Below, in pieces: positions 22,003 through 31,445 of a stretch of DNA of 64,000 nt. Position 1 is the stretch's first letter; the number at the start of each line of letters is the position of its first letter. Made by a program: the position numbers and the translations under genes. Origin of the DNA: Nitrospira sp. CG24A (lineage in GTDB: Bacteria > Nitrospirota > Nitrospiria > Nitrospirales > Nitrospiraceae); assembly GCA_002869925.2 (NCBI GenBank), contig NEWT02000018.1, forward strand, positions 1-64,000, given 5' to 3'. The notes under the pieces are model-generated. The model saw nothing but the letters and a program-made list of their open reading frames with translations, did no database searches and was not told the origin of the DNA.

Positions 22003-23762
22003 AGGTCAGAACTCATCGGTGTGGGGAGCTTACGAACGCAGCCGTAGGGCAGACGGTTGTCTTGAACGGCTGGGTCCAGAAGCGGCGCGACCACGGCACG
22101 GTCATGTTCATTGATCTACGGGATCGGACCGGGATCACGCAAGTAGTGTTCAACGCCGAGCGCAATGCAGCAGTACACCAGGCCTCCCACGCTTTGCGGA
22201 GCGAGTGTGTCGTGTCGGTGACGGGCCAAGTGATGGCCCGTCCTGAGGAGTCGAAGAATCCCAATCTGCCCACGGGTGAGATCGAAGTCTTTGTGGATGC
22301 CGTGGAGGTTCTCAACGAGTCGAAGACGCCGCCGTTCGTGATTGAAGACGAGGCCGAAGTGACGGAGTCGATCAGGCTGAAGTATCGCTACCTGGACCTT
22401 CGGCGCCCAAGGATGCAGCATCTCCTGAGTCTTCGGCATAACATCATGCAGGCCGTCCGTGGATTTCTCAATGCCGAACACTTCCTTGAGGTGGAAACGC
22501 CGATTTTGACCAAGAGTACTCCGGAAGGCGCGCGGGACTATTTGGTGCCGAGCCGGGTGAACCCTGGCCAATTCTATGCGTTGCCGCAATCGCCGCAGCT
22601 CTTCAAACAAGTGCTCATGGTCAGTGGCGTTGATCGCTACTATCAGATTGCACGCTGCTTCCGTGATGAGGATTTACGCAACGATCGCCAGCCTGAATTT
22701 ACACAGATCGATGCTGAGCTGTCCTTTGTAGATCGCGAGCACGTGATGAGCGTGATGGAACAGATGATCGTCACGGTGTTTCGTGAAGCGGGTGGGGTGC
22801 AACTGCCGACTCCTTTCCCGCGCATGACCTATGCCGAGGCAGTGGGCCGTTACGGATCGGACAAGCCGGATCTACGCTTCGACATGCCGCTGCATGACGT
22901 CAGTGCATTTGCAGCAGCCAGCGAGTTCAAGGTGTTCAAGGAGGCGGCAACCAAGGGTGGAATTGTGAAGGCCTTGATCGTCAAAGGCGGAGCGGCCACG
23001 CCGCGAAGCCGGATCGATGCGCTGGGTGAAATGGCCAAGAGTTTTGGTGCGAAGGGGCTGGCCTGGTTGAAAATCACTCCAGAGGGGCAACTGGAGTCCG
23101 TGATCGCCAAGTTCCTGGATGCCAAAGCGTTTGCTGCAGCTCTTCCCGAGGCTAAGCCTGGCGATCTCATTCTCTTCGGTGCCGACAAGGCTGCGATTGT
23201 TCACGATGTGCTGGGTCGCATCAGACTCTTGTTGGGTGAAGAACTGAAGCTGATCGATACGACTGCCTGGAAACCGGTATGGGTTATTGAATTTCCTTTA
23301 CTGGACTATTCGCCGGAAGAAAAGCGATACATTTTCATGCACAATCCCTTTGCTGCGCCGATGGACGAGGATGTATCATTCTTGGACTCGGAGCCGCTCA
23401 AAGTTCGGGCGAAGGCGTATGACATGGTGCTGAATGGAAGCGAGATCGGCGGCGGGAGTATCCGCAACCATCGGAGCGAGATTCAGCTGCGGATTCTCGA
23501 TCTGCTCGGCATCAACAAGGAGCAAGCACAGGCGAAGTTCGGGTTCTTGCTCGACGCGCTCGACTATGGGGCGCCTCCGCACGGCGGCATTGCGTTCGGG
23601 CTCGATCGGCTCATTATGTTACTGGGGAATACTGAGTCGATCCGTGACGTGATCGCGTTCCCCAAAACGCAACGGGCACAATGTCCGTTGACCGATGCGC
23701 CGTCTACCGTCAGCGCCGATCAATTAAAGGAGCTGCGCATTAAGCTGGATGTGATCGAATGA
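21999..23762 (+). CDS. aspS: Aspartyl-tRNA synthetase
   Basis: A 587-residue class II synthetase. The N-terminal OB-fold anticodon-binding domain ([21 protein letters not shown]) is followed by motif 2 ([20 protein letters not shown]), the bacterial-type GAD insertion (about 290-420), and motif 3 ([15 protein letters not shown]). Whether it is discriminating or charges tRNA-Asn as well cannot be decided. Start 21999 overlaps the rluB stop; an in-frame ATG at 21969 lies inside rluB. The stop overlaps the next small gene (ATGA), so rluB-aspS-23759-23973-aroC look like one transcription unit. Confidence 0.97.
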   Translation: MKVRTHRCGELTNAAVGQTVVLNGWVQKRRDHGTVMFIDLRDRTGITQVVFNAERNAAVHQASHALRSECVVSVTGQVMARPEESKNPNLPTGEIEVFVDAVEVLNESKTPPFVIEDEAEVTESIRLKYRYLDLRRPRMQHLLSLRHNIMQAVRGFLNAEHFLEVETPILTKSTPEGARDYLVPSRVNPGQFYALPQSPQLFKQVLMVSGVDRYYQIARCFRDEDLRNDRQPEFTQIDAELSFVDREHVMSVMEQMIVTVFREAGGVQLPTPFPRMTYAEAVGRYGSDKPDLRFDMPLHDVSAFAAASEFKVFKEAATKGGIVKALIVKGGAATPRSRIDALGEMAKSFGAKGLAWLKITPEGQLESVIAKFLDAKAFAAALPEAKPGDLILFGADKAAIVHDVLGRIRLLLGEELKLIDTTAWKPVWVIEFPLLDYSPEEKRYIFMHNPFAAPMDEDVSFLDSEPLKVRAKAYDMVLNGSEIGGGSIRNHRSEIQLRILDLLGINKEQAQAKFGFLLDALDYGAPPHGGIAFGLDRLIMLLGNTESIRDVIAFPKTQRAQCPLTDAPSTVSADQLKELRIKLDVIE

Positions 23763-23986
23763 CCCAACCCTTTCGTCTGGATGCGGGGCAGATAGAAGTT
23801 GTAGATGACCGTATGGCTGAGGTGTTTCGGATCAAGACCCCTGCTCAGCGTCTCGCGATTGGATTTGCCTTGAGACGATCCGCCGAGCGGCTGCTACGGG
23901 CCCACCTGACTTGCACACATCCCGACTGGGATCCCCAGCGTGTTTCGAGAGAGGTGGTCGTGAGGCTGTCGCATGGAGCTGCATGA
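23759..23986 (+). CDS. Small protein coupled to a nucleotidyltransferase, possible antitoxin
   Basis: A 75-residue protein of unknown function ([39 protein letters not shown], then [20 protein letters not shown]). Short proteins with a TPAERL...HPDW...VxREVxRRxSHG pattern are often found next to nucleotidyltransferases, and some are named Rv0078B-related antitoxins; the resemblance is from memory and inferred. It overlaps aspS at its start (ATGA) and the next gene by 14 bases at its end, indicating translational coupling on both sides. Predicted mainly helical. Confidence 0.6.
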   Translation: MTQPFRLDAGQIEVVDDRMAEVFRIKTPAQRLAIGFALRRSAERLLRAHLTCTHPDWDPQRVSREVVVRLSHGAA

Positions 23987-24542
23987 CCTGCTGGAACGGC
24001 TTGTGGCGGCTCTCGAGCGATTGCAGATTCCGTATCTCATCACAGGGTCCGTCGCGGCGATGGCCTATGGCGAACCGCGGTTGACCAACGACATTGATGT
24101 TGTGGTTGATCTGGATGAAGCGCAGGCAGGTCCCTTTGCGGCGCAATTTCCCCTTGGTGAATATTATCTGAGTGATGAGGCGATTCGAGGCGCGCTGATT
24201 CGCAAGGGCCAATTCAATATCATTCATCCCGCGTCGGGGCTCAAGATCGACGTGATGATCCAAAAGGGAACGCCGTTTGAACGGAGCCGGTTCAAACGAG
24301 CACGGCTCATTCACCCCGCAGATTCGTATGAAGCGCGTTTTGCCGCTCCCGAAGATGTCATCATCAAGAAGATGGAGTATTATCGCGAAGGGGGTTCTGA
24401 AAAGCACTTGCGCGATATTGCCGGCATTATGAAAATCAGCGCGAGTGAGATCGATGAACGCTACATTGGTGAGTGGGCGGACCGATTAGGCCTACGGGCG
24501 GTGTGGGACGCCATGCTTCAGCGCCTTCGGCCAGGAAACTGA
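23973..24542 (+). CDS. Nucleotidyltransferase-fold protein
   Basis: A 189-residue protein with a nucleotidyltransferase signature: [27 protein letters not shown] gives the GS...DID triad residues, and [12 protein letters not shown] supplies a third acidic residue. [28 protein letters not shown] resembles AbiEii/DUF6036-type enzymes. It overlaps the small gene before it by 14 bases, so the pair may be a toxin-antitoxin-like or modification unit, embedded between aspS and aroC. Eight bases separate its stop from the aroC start. The substrate is unknown. Confidence 0.7.
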   Translation: MELHDLLERLVAALERLQIPYLITGSVAAMAYGEPRLTNDIDVVVDLDEAQAGPFAAQFPLGEYYLSDEAIRGALIRKGQFNIIHPASGLKIDVMIQKGTPFERSRFKRARLIHPADSYEARFAAPEDVIIKKMEYYREGGSEKHLRDIAGIMKISASEIDERYIGEWADRLGLRAVWDAMLQRLRPGN

Positions 24543-24550
24543 GTCTCATT

Positions 24551-25714
24551 ATGGCAGGCAATTCATTCGGCCACATCTTTACCGTCACGTCGTTCGGGGA
24601 GAGCCATGGGCCTGCGATTGGTTGCGTGGTTGATGGCTGTCCACCCGGTCTGGTTCTTTCCGTCGAGGATATCCAGCTCGATCTCGATCGACGTAAGCCA
24701 GGCACCTCACGCCATGTCACGCAACGGCAGGAGTCCGATACGGTCGAAATCCTCTCCGGCGTTTTTGAGGGCAAGACCACCGGCACTCCCATCACGCTGT
24801 TCATTCGCAACGAAGATGCTCGCAGCAGGGATTACGGCAATCTGATCGATACATTCCGGCCCGGTCACGCGGACTATACCTATTGGCAGAAATATGGTAT
24901 TCGCGACCATCGCGGTGGCGGGCGTGCCTCAGCGCGTGAAACAGCGGTGCGAGTGGCTGCGGCAGCGATTGCTAGGAAATGGCTTCATGAAAAGTATGGT
25001 GTCGTGATTCGGGGGTACATGAGCCAACTTGGTCCAATCGAAGCACCGTTTAAGAGCTGGGGCGAGATTAGCAAGAATCCATTTTTCTCAGCGAATTCCG
25101 AGATCGTGCCGAAGCTCGAATCCTTCATGGATGAGTTGCGGAAAGCTGGCGATTCGGTCGGGGCGAGGATCACGACAGTGGCTGAATCAGTGCCGGTAGG
25201 GTGGGGCGGGCCGGTCTATGCGAAGCTCGATGCGGATCTGGCCGGGGCTATGATGAGTATCAATGCGGTGAAAGCAGTCGAAATCGGATCAGGTTTCAGT
25301 TCGGTGATGCAGCGTGGATCGGAACATGGCGACGAACTGACCCCGGATGGGTTTGTGACCAATCATGCCGGTGGCATTCTTGGTGGCATTTCAACCGGGC
25401 AGGATATCGTCGTCACGATCGGTATTAAGCCGACGTCGAGCATCCGAGTTCCACGTCGTTCGATCGACAAGCAAGGCAAGCCGGTGACGGTCGAAACCAA
25501 TGGACGTCACGATCCCTGCGTGGGTATCAGAGCGACGCCGATTGCTGAGGCCATGATGGCGCTGGTGCTCATGGACCATGCCTTGCTTCACCGTGCACAG
25601 AACGCCGATGTTACGACGAACACTCCGAAAATTCCTGGCTCGCTGAAACGGGCCGCTGTATCTGGGAAAAAGAAACCTGCCTCAAAAATAAATCCAGATC
25701 CCGCCGAAGCGTAA
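24551..25714 (+). CDS. aroC: Chorismate synthase
   Basis: A 387-residue enzyme converting EPSP to chorismate with reduced FMN, the last shikimate step. Family signatures are all present: [31 protein letters not shown] at the N-terminus, [30 protein letters not shown], and [26 protein letters not shown] at the C-terminus. The start at 24551 begins the conserved motif; the 26-residue extension overlaps the previous gene. A short basic tail ([15 protein letters not shown]) is unusual but harmless. Confidence 0.97.
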   Translation: MAGNSFGHIFTVTSFGESHGPAIGCVVDGCPPGLVLSVEDIQLDLDRRKPGTSRHVTQRQESDTVEILSGVFEGKTTGTPITLFIRNEDARSRDYGNLIDTFRPGHADYTYWQKYGIRDHRGGGRASARETAVRVAAAAIARKWLHEKYGVVIRGYMSQLGPIEAPFKSWGEISKNPFFSANSEIVPKLESFMDELRKAGDSVGARITTVAESVPVGWGGPVYAKLDADLAGAMMSINAVKAVEIGSGFSSVMQRGSEHGDELTPDGFVTNHAGGILGGISTGQDIVVTIGIKPTSSIRVPRRSIDKQGKPVTVETNGRHDPCVGIRATPIAEAMMALVLMDHALLHRAQNADVTTNTPKIPGSLKRAAVSGKKKPASKINPDPAEA

Positions 25715-25888
25715 TGTCGGTATGAAGTAACGACGTCCTCTTCTGTTCATGCCTCCCGCTTTGTCATGATGGGATCATAAGCGGCTATGGCTGCCCTACA
25801 GGGGAGGGGTAGAATCGTGCCAGCAACCGAAGGGCGATATGGTTTATCCCAAGGCACGATTACGCCTCAGGAGGAGAGTGGATCAATG

Positions 25889-27163
25889 ATGGAAATCTAT
25901 ACAGATGGGGCCTGTAGCGGGAATCCTGGGCCTGGGGGTTGGGGCGCCTTGCTGCGTAGCGGCGATGTCGAAACGGAACTGTGCGGTGGGGAGCCGGCAA
26001 CCACGAACAATCGTATGGAGTTACTCGCGGTCATTGAGGCGTTGCAGTCGCTCACTCAGCCAGTGGAAGCGCATGTCTACACCGACTCTCAGTATGTGCA
26101 AAAAGGCATTAGCGAATGGATACATAGCTGGAAGAGACGAGGGTGGAAAACTGCCACGAAGGAGCCGGTCAAGAATGAGGATTTGTGGCGTCGTCTCGAT
26201 GTGCTGGCAGCTGGCCACACACTTGAATGGCGCTGGGTCAGAGGCCATTCCGGTCACCCGGACAACGAGCGTGTGGACGCACTGGCTCGTGTCGGCCTCG
26301 AACAGTCTCGACGTACTGGTCAGCCTGTCGGCGGGATCGTCGCGAGGGGGGGCTATACGGCTAGTTCACATCCAATTCTCGACATCAAGAACGCGACAGT
26401 GTATCGGGGTGACGCCTGCGTATTCGACGACTTGTCCTTCATGCTTGCCGCAGGGGTTCACACCGCGATCCTTGGTCCCAATGGCGCAGGCAAGTCGACG
26501 ATCCTCAAATTGCTGTCCGGTGAAGTGCATTGTCTTCCCAAGGATGAGACATCCATTGGTGTCTTCGGCGAATCGCAGTGGAACGTCTGGGATGTGCGCA
26601 AGCGATTGGGGCTCGTGTCGCATGACCTTCAGCATCAGTACATGGAACATGTAACGGGATTGAAAGTCGTGCTGTCAGGGTACTATGCAAGTATTGGAAC
26701 CTACGGGCATCAAGATTTTACGTCTGCTCATATTGCTCGCGCCCGTGTCGTGATGGAAGAACTCGGCGTCGGGTTCTTGACCGACAGGAAATTTTCCGAG
26801 ATGTCGACCGGTGAACAGCGGCGCTGCTTGCTGGGCCGTGCGCTGGTGCATGACCCGACTGTGTTGGTGCTGGATGAGCCCACCAGCGGACTCGACCTCA
26901 CGGCGACATTTCATTATCTGGACTTGGTGCGGGGGCATATGCGCACCGGGAAAACCCTGTTGCTGGTAACCCACCATGTTCATGAGATTCCGCCTGAAGT
27001 GGAGCGTGTCGTGCTCTTGAAGCAAGGAAAGATTCTTCAGGATGGGGAGAAACACGCGGTTCTTACAGAAGCCAACCTCAGTGCGTTGTTCGACTGCCCG
27101 GTATCATTGGCCCAAGCCAATGGGTGGTATCAAGCGTTGCCTGGTCAGAGTAGACCGCACTGA
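25889..27163 (+). CDS. RNase HI fused to an ABC-type ATPase
   Basis: A 424-residue fusion in one uninterrupted frame. Residues 1-145 are a complete RNase HI that cleaves RNA in RNA-DNA hybrids, with the four catalytic acids D6 ([11 protein letters not shown]), E44 ([10 protein letters not shown]), D66 (VYTDSQYV) and D130 (DNERVDALA). Residues 163-415 are an ABC ATPase: Walker [10 protein letters not shown] (196-204), signature STGEQ (306-310), Walker [13 protein letters not shown] and the H-loop TLLLVTHH. The ATPase resembles ModF/YlmA-type cytoplasmic proteins; no membrane domain is nearby. Starts 25886 and 25889 are adjacent, after AGGAGGAG. A biological link between the two activities is not known to me. 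Confidence 0.88.
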   Translation: MEIYTDGACSGNPGPGGWGALLRSGDVETELCGGEPATTNNRMELLAVIEALQSLTQPVEAHVYTDSQYVQKGISEWIHSWKRRGWKTATKEPVKNEDLWRRLDVLAAGHTLEWRWVRGHSGHPDNERVDALARVGLEQSRRTGQPVGGIVARGGYTASSHPILDIKNATVYRGDACVFDDLSFMLAAGVHTAILGPNGAGKSTILKLLSGEVHCLPKDETSIGVFGESQWNVWDVRKRLGLVSHDLQHQYMEHVTGLKVVLSGYYASIGTYGHQDFTSAHIARARVVMEELGVGFLTDRKFSEMSTGEQRRCLLGRALVHDPTVLVLDEPTSGLDLTATFHYLDLVRGHMRTGKTLLLVTHHVHEIPPEVERVVLLKQGKILQDGEKHAVLTEANLSALFDCPVSLAQANGWYQALPGQSRPH

Positions 27164-27398
27164 GTGTATTCGCCTTCGGATCGATACAATATGAAACGTC
27201 GGAGCCGCCTCCACGCGTCGATCCTTGATCGAAACTCGCCGACGTTCATCGAGAATCCCGGGCCTCCATCGCCGGTCATCTGTTGTATTTTTGAGGTTGA
27301 ATGTTCCCTGTGTATGCTTCGCAGGGCCGCATTCCTGTTTCCTGAATTACTGCGAGATGGCAAGGTTTGACCTGTGCCGTTCTGATCGCCGCACATGG

Positions 27399-27851
27399 TT
27401 ACTTTTTCCGAAATCCGAAGAACATGCCGACTGCCCATGCTCCCGTTGACGGGAGATACCCGGAGAGGAGGTGTTTGAGCCCTTCAGCTTCCCGGTGTGC
27501 AGCTGAAATGGCGTGGTGGATTTGCGTTTCCACGGACGTCCAATCGAGATTGATCCAGCCGGTCTCTTCCAATACGGCGATGCCGGCTAGGAGTGCGCCG
27601 GTGAGCAACGCGGCCATTCTCAGAAACCGTCTGGATGCCCAGCCGATAAAAAACCCTGCCAGGTAGCTGCCGCCGATTCCTGCCACTGCAGGCGATGAGA
27701 AGTTCGTGACCCATGCGGTGAGGCCTCCGACCGTGGCAATCCCAGCCGCGATGACGGATTTTGCATTCCAGGGCGCGTCGGCTAGAAGCGCTGCCCATAT
27801 TCCCTGGGAGGCAGACTCGTGAGCGTCGTCCTGATAGTGATCGACATCCAT
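27399..27851 (-). CDS. FUN14-family membrane protein
   Basis: A 150-residue protein with three or four hydrophobic segments. GGSYLAGFFIGWASRRFLRMAALLTGALLAGIAVLEETGWINLDW is the FUN14-type glycine-rich helix pair followed by the typical I-x-L/V-DW. The first 15 residues are polar and acidic. Bacterial FUN14 proteins have no settled function; the eukaryotic relatives act in mitochondrial quality control. It starts 16 bases after the stop of the peptidase gene upstream on the same strand, so the two are probably co-transcribed. Confidence 0.7.
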   Translation of the reverse strand: MDVDHYQDDAHESASQGIWAALLADAPWNAKSVIAAGIATVGGLTAWVTNFSSPAVAGIGGSYLAGFFIGWASRRFLRMAALLTGALLAGIAVLEETGWINLDWTSVETQIHHAISAAHREAEGLKHLLSGYLPSTGAWAVGMFFGFRKK

Positions 27852-27867
27852 ATCATCGTGAGACTGG

Positions 27868-28734
27868 CTAGAGGCGGTTGCTCGCGAAGGTATCGCAGGC
27901 CTTGGGATCGCCTGTCTCCAATCCTTTTCGGAGCCATGTCATCCGCTGTTCAGAGGACCCATGCGTCCAGCTTTCTGGCCGAACTGCGCCGCGAGACATT
28001 TTTTGAAGTTGATCATCGCCGATGGCTGACGCGGCTCGTAATCCTTCTTCGAAATCGCCTGGCTCGATCAGGTTCCGTTCACGCTTGGCATGGTGGCCCC
28101 AGACGCCGGCGAAACAATCGGCCTGCAGTTCCATTCGCACCGACAAGGCATTTCCTTCTCGTTCAGAGGCCTGGCGCTGGAGGCGCGTCACCTTTTCGGC
28201 AATGCCCATGAGATTCTGCACGTGATGGCCCACCTCATGGGCGATCACATAGGCCTGCGCGAAGTCACCGGGCGCACCCAAGCGGTGCGACATCTCGTTG
28301 AAGAAGGAGAGGTCCAGATACACTTTATGGTCCATGGGGCAATAGAAGGGGCCAACCGCGGACGACGTGGTTCCGCAGGCAGACTGTACGCCACCGGTAA
28401 AGAGGACTAAACGCGGGTCTTCATATCGCGGCCCAAGGAGTTGTTTCCAGGTGGTCTCTGTATCGGCGAGGACGACCGAAGCGAATTTTCCCAGTTTGTC
28501 GTCGGGTGCTCCGATCGGTGCAGGTTCGGAGGGAACCGACGATTCCGGCATGCTCTGCACACCGCTGAGCATGTTGATGAGGGTCAAGGGATTGATGCCA
28601 GTGAAATAACTGACGGCCAGCACCAGCACAATACCGCCTAGTCCCAACCCTCCAACACCGCCGCCGACCCTGGCCGGTCCCATCCCACGACGGTCTTCGA
28701 CATTGTCGCTTTCGCGTTGTCCTTCCCAGCGCAT
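27868..28734 (-). CDS. ypfJ: YpfJ-type neutral zinc metallopeptidase, membrane-anchored
   Basis: A 288-residue protein of the KPN_02809/YpfJ family. A charged N-terminus (MRWEGQRESDNVEDRRG) typical of the family is followed by a glycine-rich transmembrane segment (31-50). The catalytic zinc site is AYVIAHEVGHHVQNLMG. FYCPMDHKVYLDLSFF and MELQADCFAGVWGHHA are further conserved blocks; the second holds the third zinc ligand region. The start follows AGGAGG six bases upstream. Substrates are not known. The last residues read DTFASNRL, near the usual family end. Confidence 0.88.
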   Translation of the reverse strand: MRWEGQRESDNVEDRRGMGPARVGGGVGGLGLGGIVLVLAVSYFTGINPLTLINMLSGVQSMPESSVPSEPAPIGAPDDKLGKFASVVLADTETTWKQLLGPRYEDPRLVLFTGGVQSACGTTSSAVGPFYCPMDHKVYLDLSFFNEMSHRLGAPGDFAQAYVIAHEVGHHVQNLMGIAEKVTRLQRQASEREGNALSVRMELQADCFAGVWGHHAKRERNLIEPGDFEEGLRAASAIGDDQLQKMSRGAVRPESWTHGSSEQRMTWLRKGLETGDPKACDTFASNRL

Positions 28735-28778
28735 GAGGACCTCCTGACAGGATGAGCTATCTCGAATGGGTGGATGGA

Positions 28779-29435
28779 TTAGGCCGGCTCTTTCTCCATG
28801 GCCTGAATAAATTTGTCGGCCTCAGCAATGGAGCGGTTCATGTCTCGGACCAGTCGATCAACCTGGGCGTCAACCTTCACTAGCTCGCCTTTCATGGCGG
28901 CCAGCGCGCGCGCATTGAGGTTGTGTTTGAGGTAGAGGACTTGGTCGCGGAGTGGCTTCAGCACCGGATCGATGCGCTGCTCAGCCCGGTTCATGGCGCC
29001 GAGCATCTCTTTGTAGCGGGATTTGGTTTGAGAGAGTTTCGCTTCACTCTTCCGGCGCAAGTCTGCGCTGGAATAGTGGCCGAGTTCGGTCTCCCATTCT
29101 GAGAAGAGCGCATCGGCCACACTTTCGACGTCTCTGATGCGTTTCCGCACCGTTTCGGCGCTGTCTTCGCTGCTGTCCAGCTCGCCGCTGAGTTTCTTAT
29201 AGGTGGCTTCCAGGTCTCCGCCTTGGTAGCTCACGACGTTTCCAAATTTCTCCAGGGTGCTTTGAATGTCTTTTTTAGCGTCTTCCTGCGCATCACGGGC
29301 CGACTTGACACGGCTGCTCAAGATATCACGCTTGGCGTACCCGATTTTATCCATCGTGGCCATATAGACGGTGTCACAGGAGGACAATCCGAGGGGGATC
29401 ATGAGGAGCGTGATCAGCAGCATGACTCTCGACAT
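28779..29435 (-). CDS. DUF2959 lipoprotein
   Basis: A 218-residue protein with a lipoprotein signal (MSRVMLLITLLMIPLGLSSCD, lipobox LSSC) followed by a long alpha-helical coiled-coil body (DAQEDAKKDIQSTLEKF, LDSSEDSAETVRKRIRDVESVADALFSEWETEL, NLNARALAAMKGELVKVDAQVDRL). This matches DUF2959, a family of envelope coiled-coil lipoproteins without known activity. Start 29435 has GAGG upstream and begins the signal; the longer frame does not fit a signal peptide. It follows the OmpA-like gene on the same strand after a strong hairpin (29545-29572). Confidence 0.75.
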   Translation of the reverse strand: MSRVMLLITLLMIPLGLSSCDTVYMATMDKIGYAKRDILSSRVKSARDAQEDAKKDIQSTLEKFGNVVSYQGGDLEATYKKLSGELDSSEDSAETVRKRIRDVESVADALFSEWETELGHYSSADLRRKSEAKLSQTKSRYKEMLGAMNRAEQRIDPVLKPLRDQVLYLKHNLNARALAAMKGELVKVDAQVDRLVRDMNRSIAEADKFIQAMEKEPA

Positions 29436-29544
29436 AGGTACCTCAGTTGGACGTGGGACCGATTCCTTCGGAGCGATCGAGATGTCGATCACTCCGGTGC
29501 ATCATAACCGATGTAGGGAAGCGGGGAAAGTCCTGATTGACACA

Positions 29545-29572
29545 GGAGGTGCTCACTGAGGTGAGCACCTCC
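29545..29572 (-). terminator. Hairpin between OmpA-like and DUF2959 genes
   Basis: An 11-bp perfect stem (GGAGGTGCTCA with TGAGCACCTCC) with a six-base loop lies 13 bases past the OmpA-like stop. No T-run follows on the minus strand, so it may be a partial terminator or an mRNA-stabilising stem rather than a full stop. Confidence 0.5.
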
Positions 29573-29584
29573 GGAAGAGGATGG

Positions 29585-30547
29585 CTACTTCGACGAAGCC
29601 GTAGAAGTCCCGACCTGGCCGGCAATGCCTTTCAGGTCTTTGGGATATAGCACGATCTCAATTCGCCGGTTGGACGATCGCCCTTCTTCGGAGTCATTCG
29701 AGGCGCGGGGCTGTGTATCCGCGTAGCCGACTGCGGAGAGGTGTTGGCGGTTCACGCTGCCTTGATCGATTAGGTAGCGCACCACGGTCGTGGCTCGCGC
29801 CGTCGAGAGTTCCCAATTGGTTTTGAAGTGGCCTTGCAGTTTTGAACTGATAGGGACATTGTCGGTGTGGCCTTCGATCCGGATCTGTTTATCCGTGACC
29901 GTTTTCAAAATGTCACTGACTTGCTTCAAGACTTTCACCCCGGCAGGTTTCACCTGTGCTTGGCCGGAATCGAACAGGACGCGGTCCACCATATTGATGG
30001 TGAGGCGGTCACGTACTTGCTGAATGGTGATATTGCCTTTGGCAATTTCGTCTTGCAGCGATTTGGAGAGTTCTTCCTGTGTCCGCGTCAGCCGTGTGAT
30101 CTCTTCTTCCTTGGCCAGCCGTTCTTGCTCTAATATCGTGGCAAGTCGTGCCTGTTCCTGCAGAAGTTGCTCGCGCTCCTTCGCGATGCGAGCGGCGTTA
30201 CCCTGCAGATCGCTGAGTTCGCTGTTCAATTGCCCTTTCTCTTTCTCCAGACTGTCCAGTCGGGACTGCAACTCGCGTGAACGCGCTGCGAGCGATTCGC
30301 GTTCTTTGGCCGACTCGGCAGCCTGTTGTTCGGCAGATTTTCGCTGAGCGGATTCCTTGCTCAGATGTTGTTGGAGCCCGGCCAATTGCTGTTGTAGCTG
30401 GGCTGATGATTTCTTTTCGGCCTCAAGCTCGGTGAGGGTTTTTGTGTGGGTTCCCGTGCTTACGCACCCCACCACTGCCGCAGCGCACAGTATGGCTAAT
30501 GCGGGAGTCAGAAGTGGTATGGTTTGATCAGTCAAGATTCGTCGCAT
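29585..30547 (-). CDS. OmpA/Pal-type peptidoglycan-associated lipoprotein with coiled coil
   Basis: A 320-residue protein: lipoprotein-type signal (lipobox VVGC), a long coiled coil (about 38-165, rich in E, Q, K, R), then an OmpA C-terminal domain (about 180-305) with VLFDSGQAQVKPAG, IRIEGHTDNVPI, NWELSTARATTVVRYL and GYADTQPRASND...NRRIEIVL. The domain binds diaminopimelate in peptidoglycan, so the protein probably tethers the outer membrane or spans the periplasm. The start at 30547 follows GAGGAGG; the longer frame is spurious. Head-to-head with the slp operon. Confidence 0.88.
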   Translation of the reverse strand: MRRILTDQTIPLLTPALAILCAAAVVGCVSTGTHTKTLTELEAEKKSSAQLQQQLAGLQQHLSKESAQRKSAEQQAAESAKERESLAARSRELQSRLDSLEKEKGQLNSELSDLQGNAARIAKEREQLLQEQARLATILEQERLAKEEEITRLTRTQEELSKSLQDEIAKGNITIQQVRDRLTINMVDRVLFDSGQAQVKPAGVKVLKQVSDILKTVTDKQIRIEGHTDNVPISSKLQGHFKTNWELSTARATTVVRYLIDQGSVNRQHLSAVGYADTQPRASNDSEEGRSSNRRIEIVLYPKDLKGIAGQVGTSTASSK

Positions 30548-30698
30548 AGTTTCCTCCTCTGAATGTAGCGAGCGGAATATCGTGAAGATGAGCAAGCTCA
30601 ATGCCAGTGACTTGGAAATACATGAGAAGGGAATGGCTTACTTCTCATGGGGTTGGAGAATTAACCGTTGCCTGAATGTGGGTATAGCAAAGGGCTGG

Positions 30699-30742
30699 TG
30701 TATGGTGCTGCAATCGCTGTAGGGTTCACCATACAGCGATTG
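30699..30742 (+). promoter_or_regulatory. Overlapping alternative hairpins / pseudoknot upstream of slp
   Basis: TGTATGGTG (30699-30707) pairs perfectly with CACCATACA (30727-30735). CAATCGCTGTA (30711-30721) pairs perfectly with TACAGCGATTG (30732-30742). The two stems interleave and share 30732-30735, so they form either a pseudoknot or a two-state switch. The second stem ends one base before the ribosome site AGGAG of the small ORF at 30754. Confidence 0.5.
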
Positions 30743-30753
30743 AGGAGATTGTG

Positions 30754-30855
30754 ATGAGGCTCGTCGGCTGGTTCAAAGGAATAGGGAGGCTGGGAAGTAC
30801 TGTAGGCGAGAGCCTACCCAGCAGTCGTTACTCTCGCCGTGCGGTTGGCGCATGA
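30754..30855 (+). CDS. 33-residue ORF translationally coupled to slp
   Basis: ATG 30754 has a strong ribosome site (GAGGAG, six-base spacer) and runs 33 codons (MRLVGWFKGIGRLGSTVGES...) to a TGA that overlaps the slp ATG (ATGA). The peptide is basic with no recognised domain. The overlap and the structured leader suggest a regulatory leader peptide or a real small protein. slp itself has no good ribosome site, which supports coupling. Confidence 0.45.
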   Translation: MRLVGWFKGIGRLGSTVGESLPSSRYSRRAVGA

Positions 30856-31424
30856 GGTATAGTGTGCGCATGAGAAGGCGATATTTTTTATTGGGTTGGT
30901 TCGTCGCATGTATCCTGCTCGTAGGCTGCTCATCTCAACGAATCGTTCCCGAGTCGATGGAACCACTCGTCGATAGAACGGTCTCGTTTCACGATGTGCT
31001 GGCTTCACCGGAGTCCTACAAGGGACGCCTACTTGTGCTTGGCGGTGAGGTGTTGAACGCGAAGCGACTCCGCGACGGTACGCAGATCGAACTCTTACAG
31101 CTTCCGCTTGAGGACGGAGAGAGACCGAGCCACGATCGCCAACAATCACAGGGGCGATTTCTTGCAATGCAGCCGGAATTTCTCGATCCGGCCACGATGA
31201 CTCAAGGGACACGGGTGACGATTGTTGGGGAAGTGTCTGGTTCAAGGACTGACCATCTCGATGATGTCGAGTATCGATATCCCACGCTGATCGTGAAGCA
31301 TCTACATGTCTGGCGGGTTCAACCCTATGGTCAACGGCAACCAGGATTTTCTATCGGGGGCTTTGGCGGTATGGGAATCGGTGGCGGATCTCGTGGCGGC
31401 GGTGGTCTCAGCATCGGGTTCTGA
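30852..31424 (+). CDS. slp: Slp-family outer membrane lipoprotein
   Basis: A 190-residue protein with a lipoprotein signal (RRRYFLLGWFVACILLVGCSS) and the Slp fold: SFHDVLASPESYKGRLLVLGGEVLNAKRLRDGTQIELLQLPL, then GRFLAMQPEFLDPATMTQGTRVTIVGEVSG and VEYRYPTLIVKHLHVW. Slp lipoproteins of enterobacteria are induced by starvation or acid. The tail is glycine-rich (GGFGGMGIGGGSRGGGG). ATG 30852 overlaps the upstream 33-codon ORF; a second in-frame ATG is at 30870. rluE follows 21 bases later. Confidence 0.8.
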   Translation: MRYSVRMRRRYFLLGWFVACILLVGCSSQRIVPESMEPLVDRTVSFHDVLASPESYKGRLLVLGGEVLNAKRLRDGTQIELLQLPLEDGERPSHDRQQSQGRFLAMQPEFLDPATMTQGTRVTIVGEVSGSRTDHLDDVEYRYPTLIVKHLHVWRVQPYGQRQPGFSIGGFGGMGIGGGSRGGGGLSIGF

Positions 31425-31445
31425 TCGGTTTGTTAGTGGAGCTTC

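Noticed and set aside
27164-27398. Small plus-strand frames after the RNase H fusion
   Set aside because: Several overlapping short frames without ribosome sites or conserved features.
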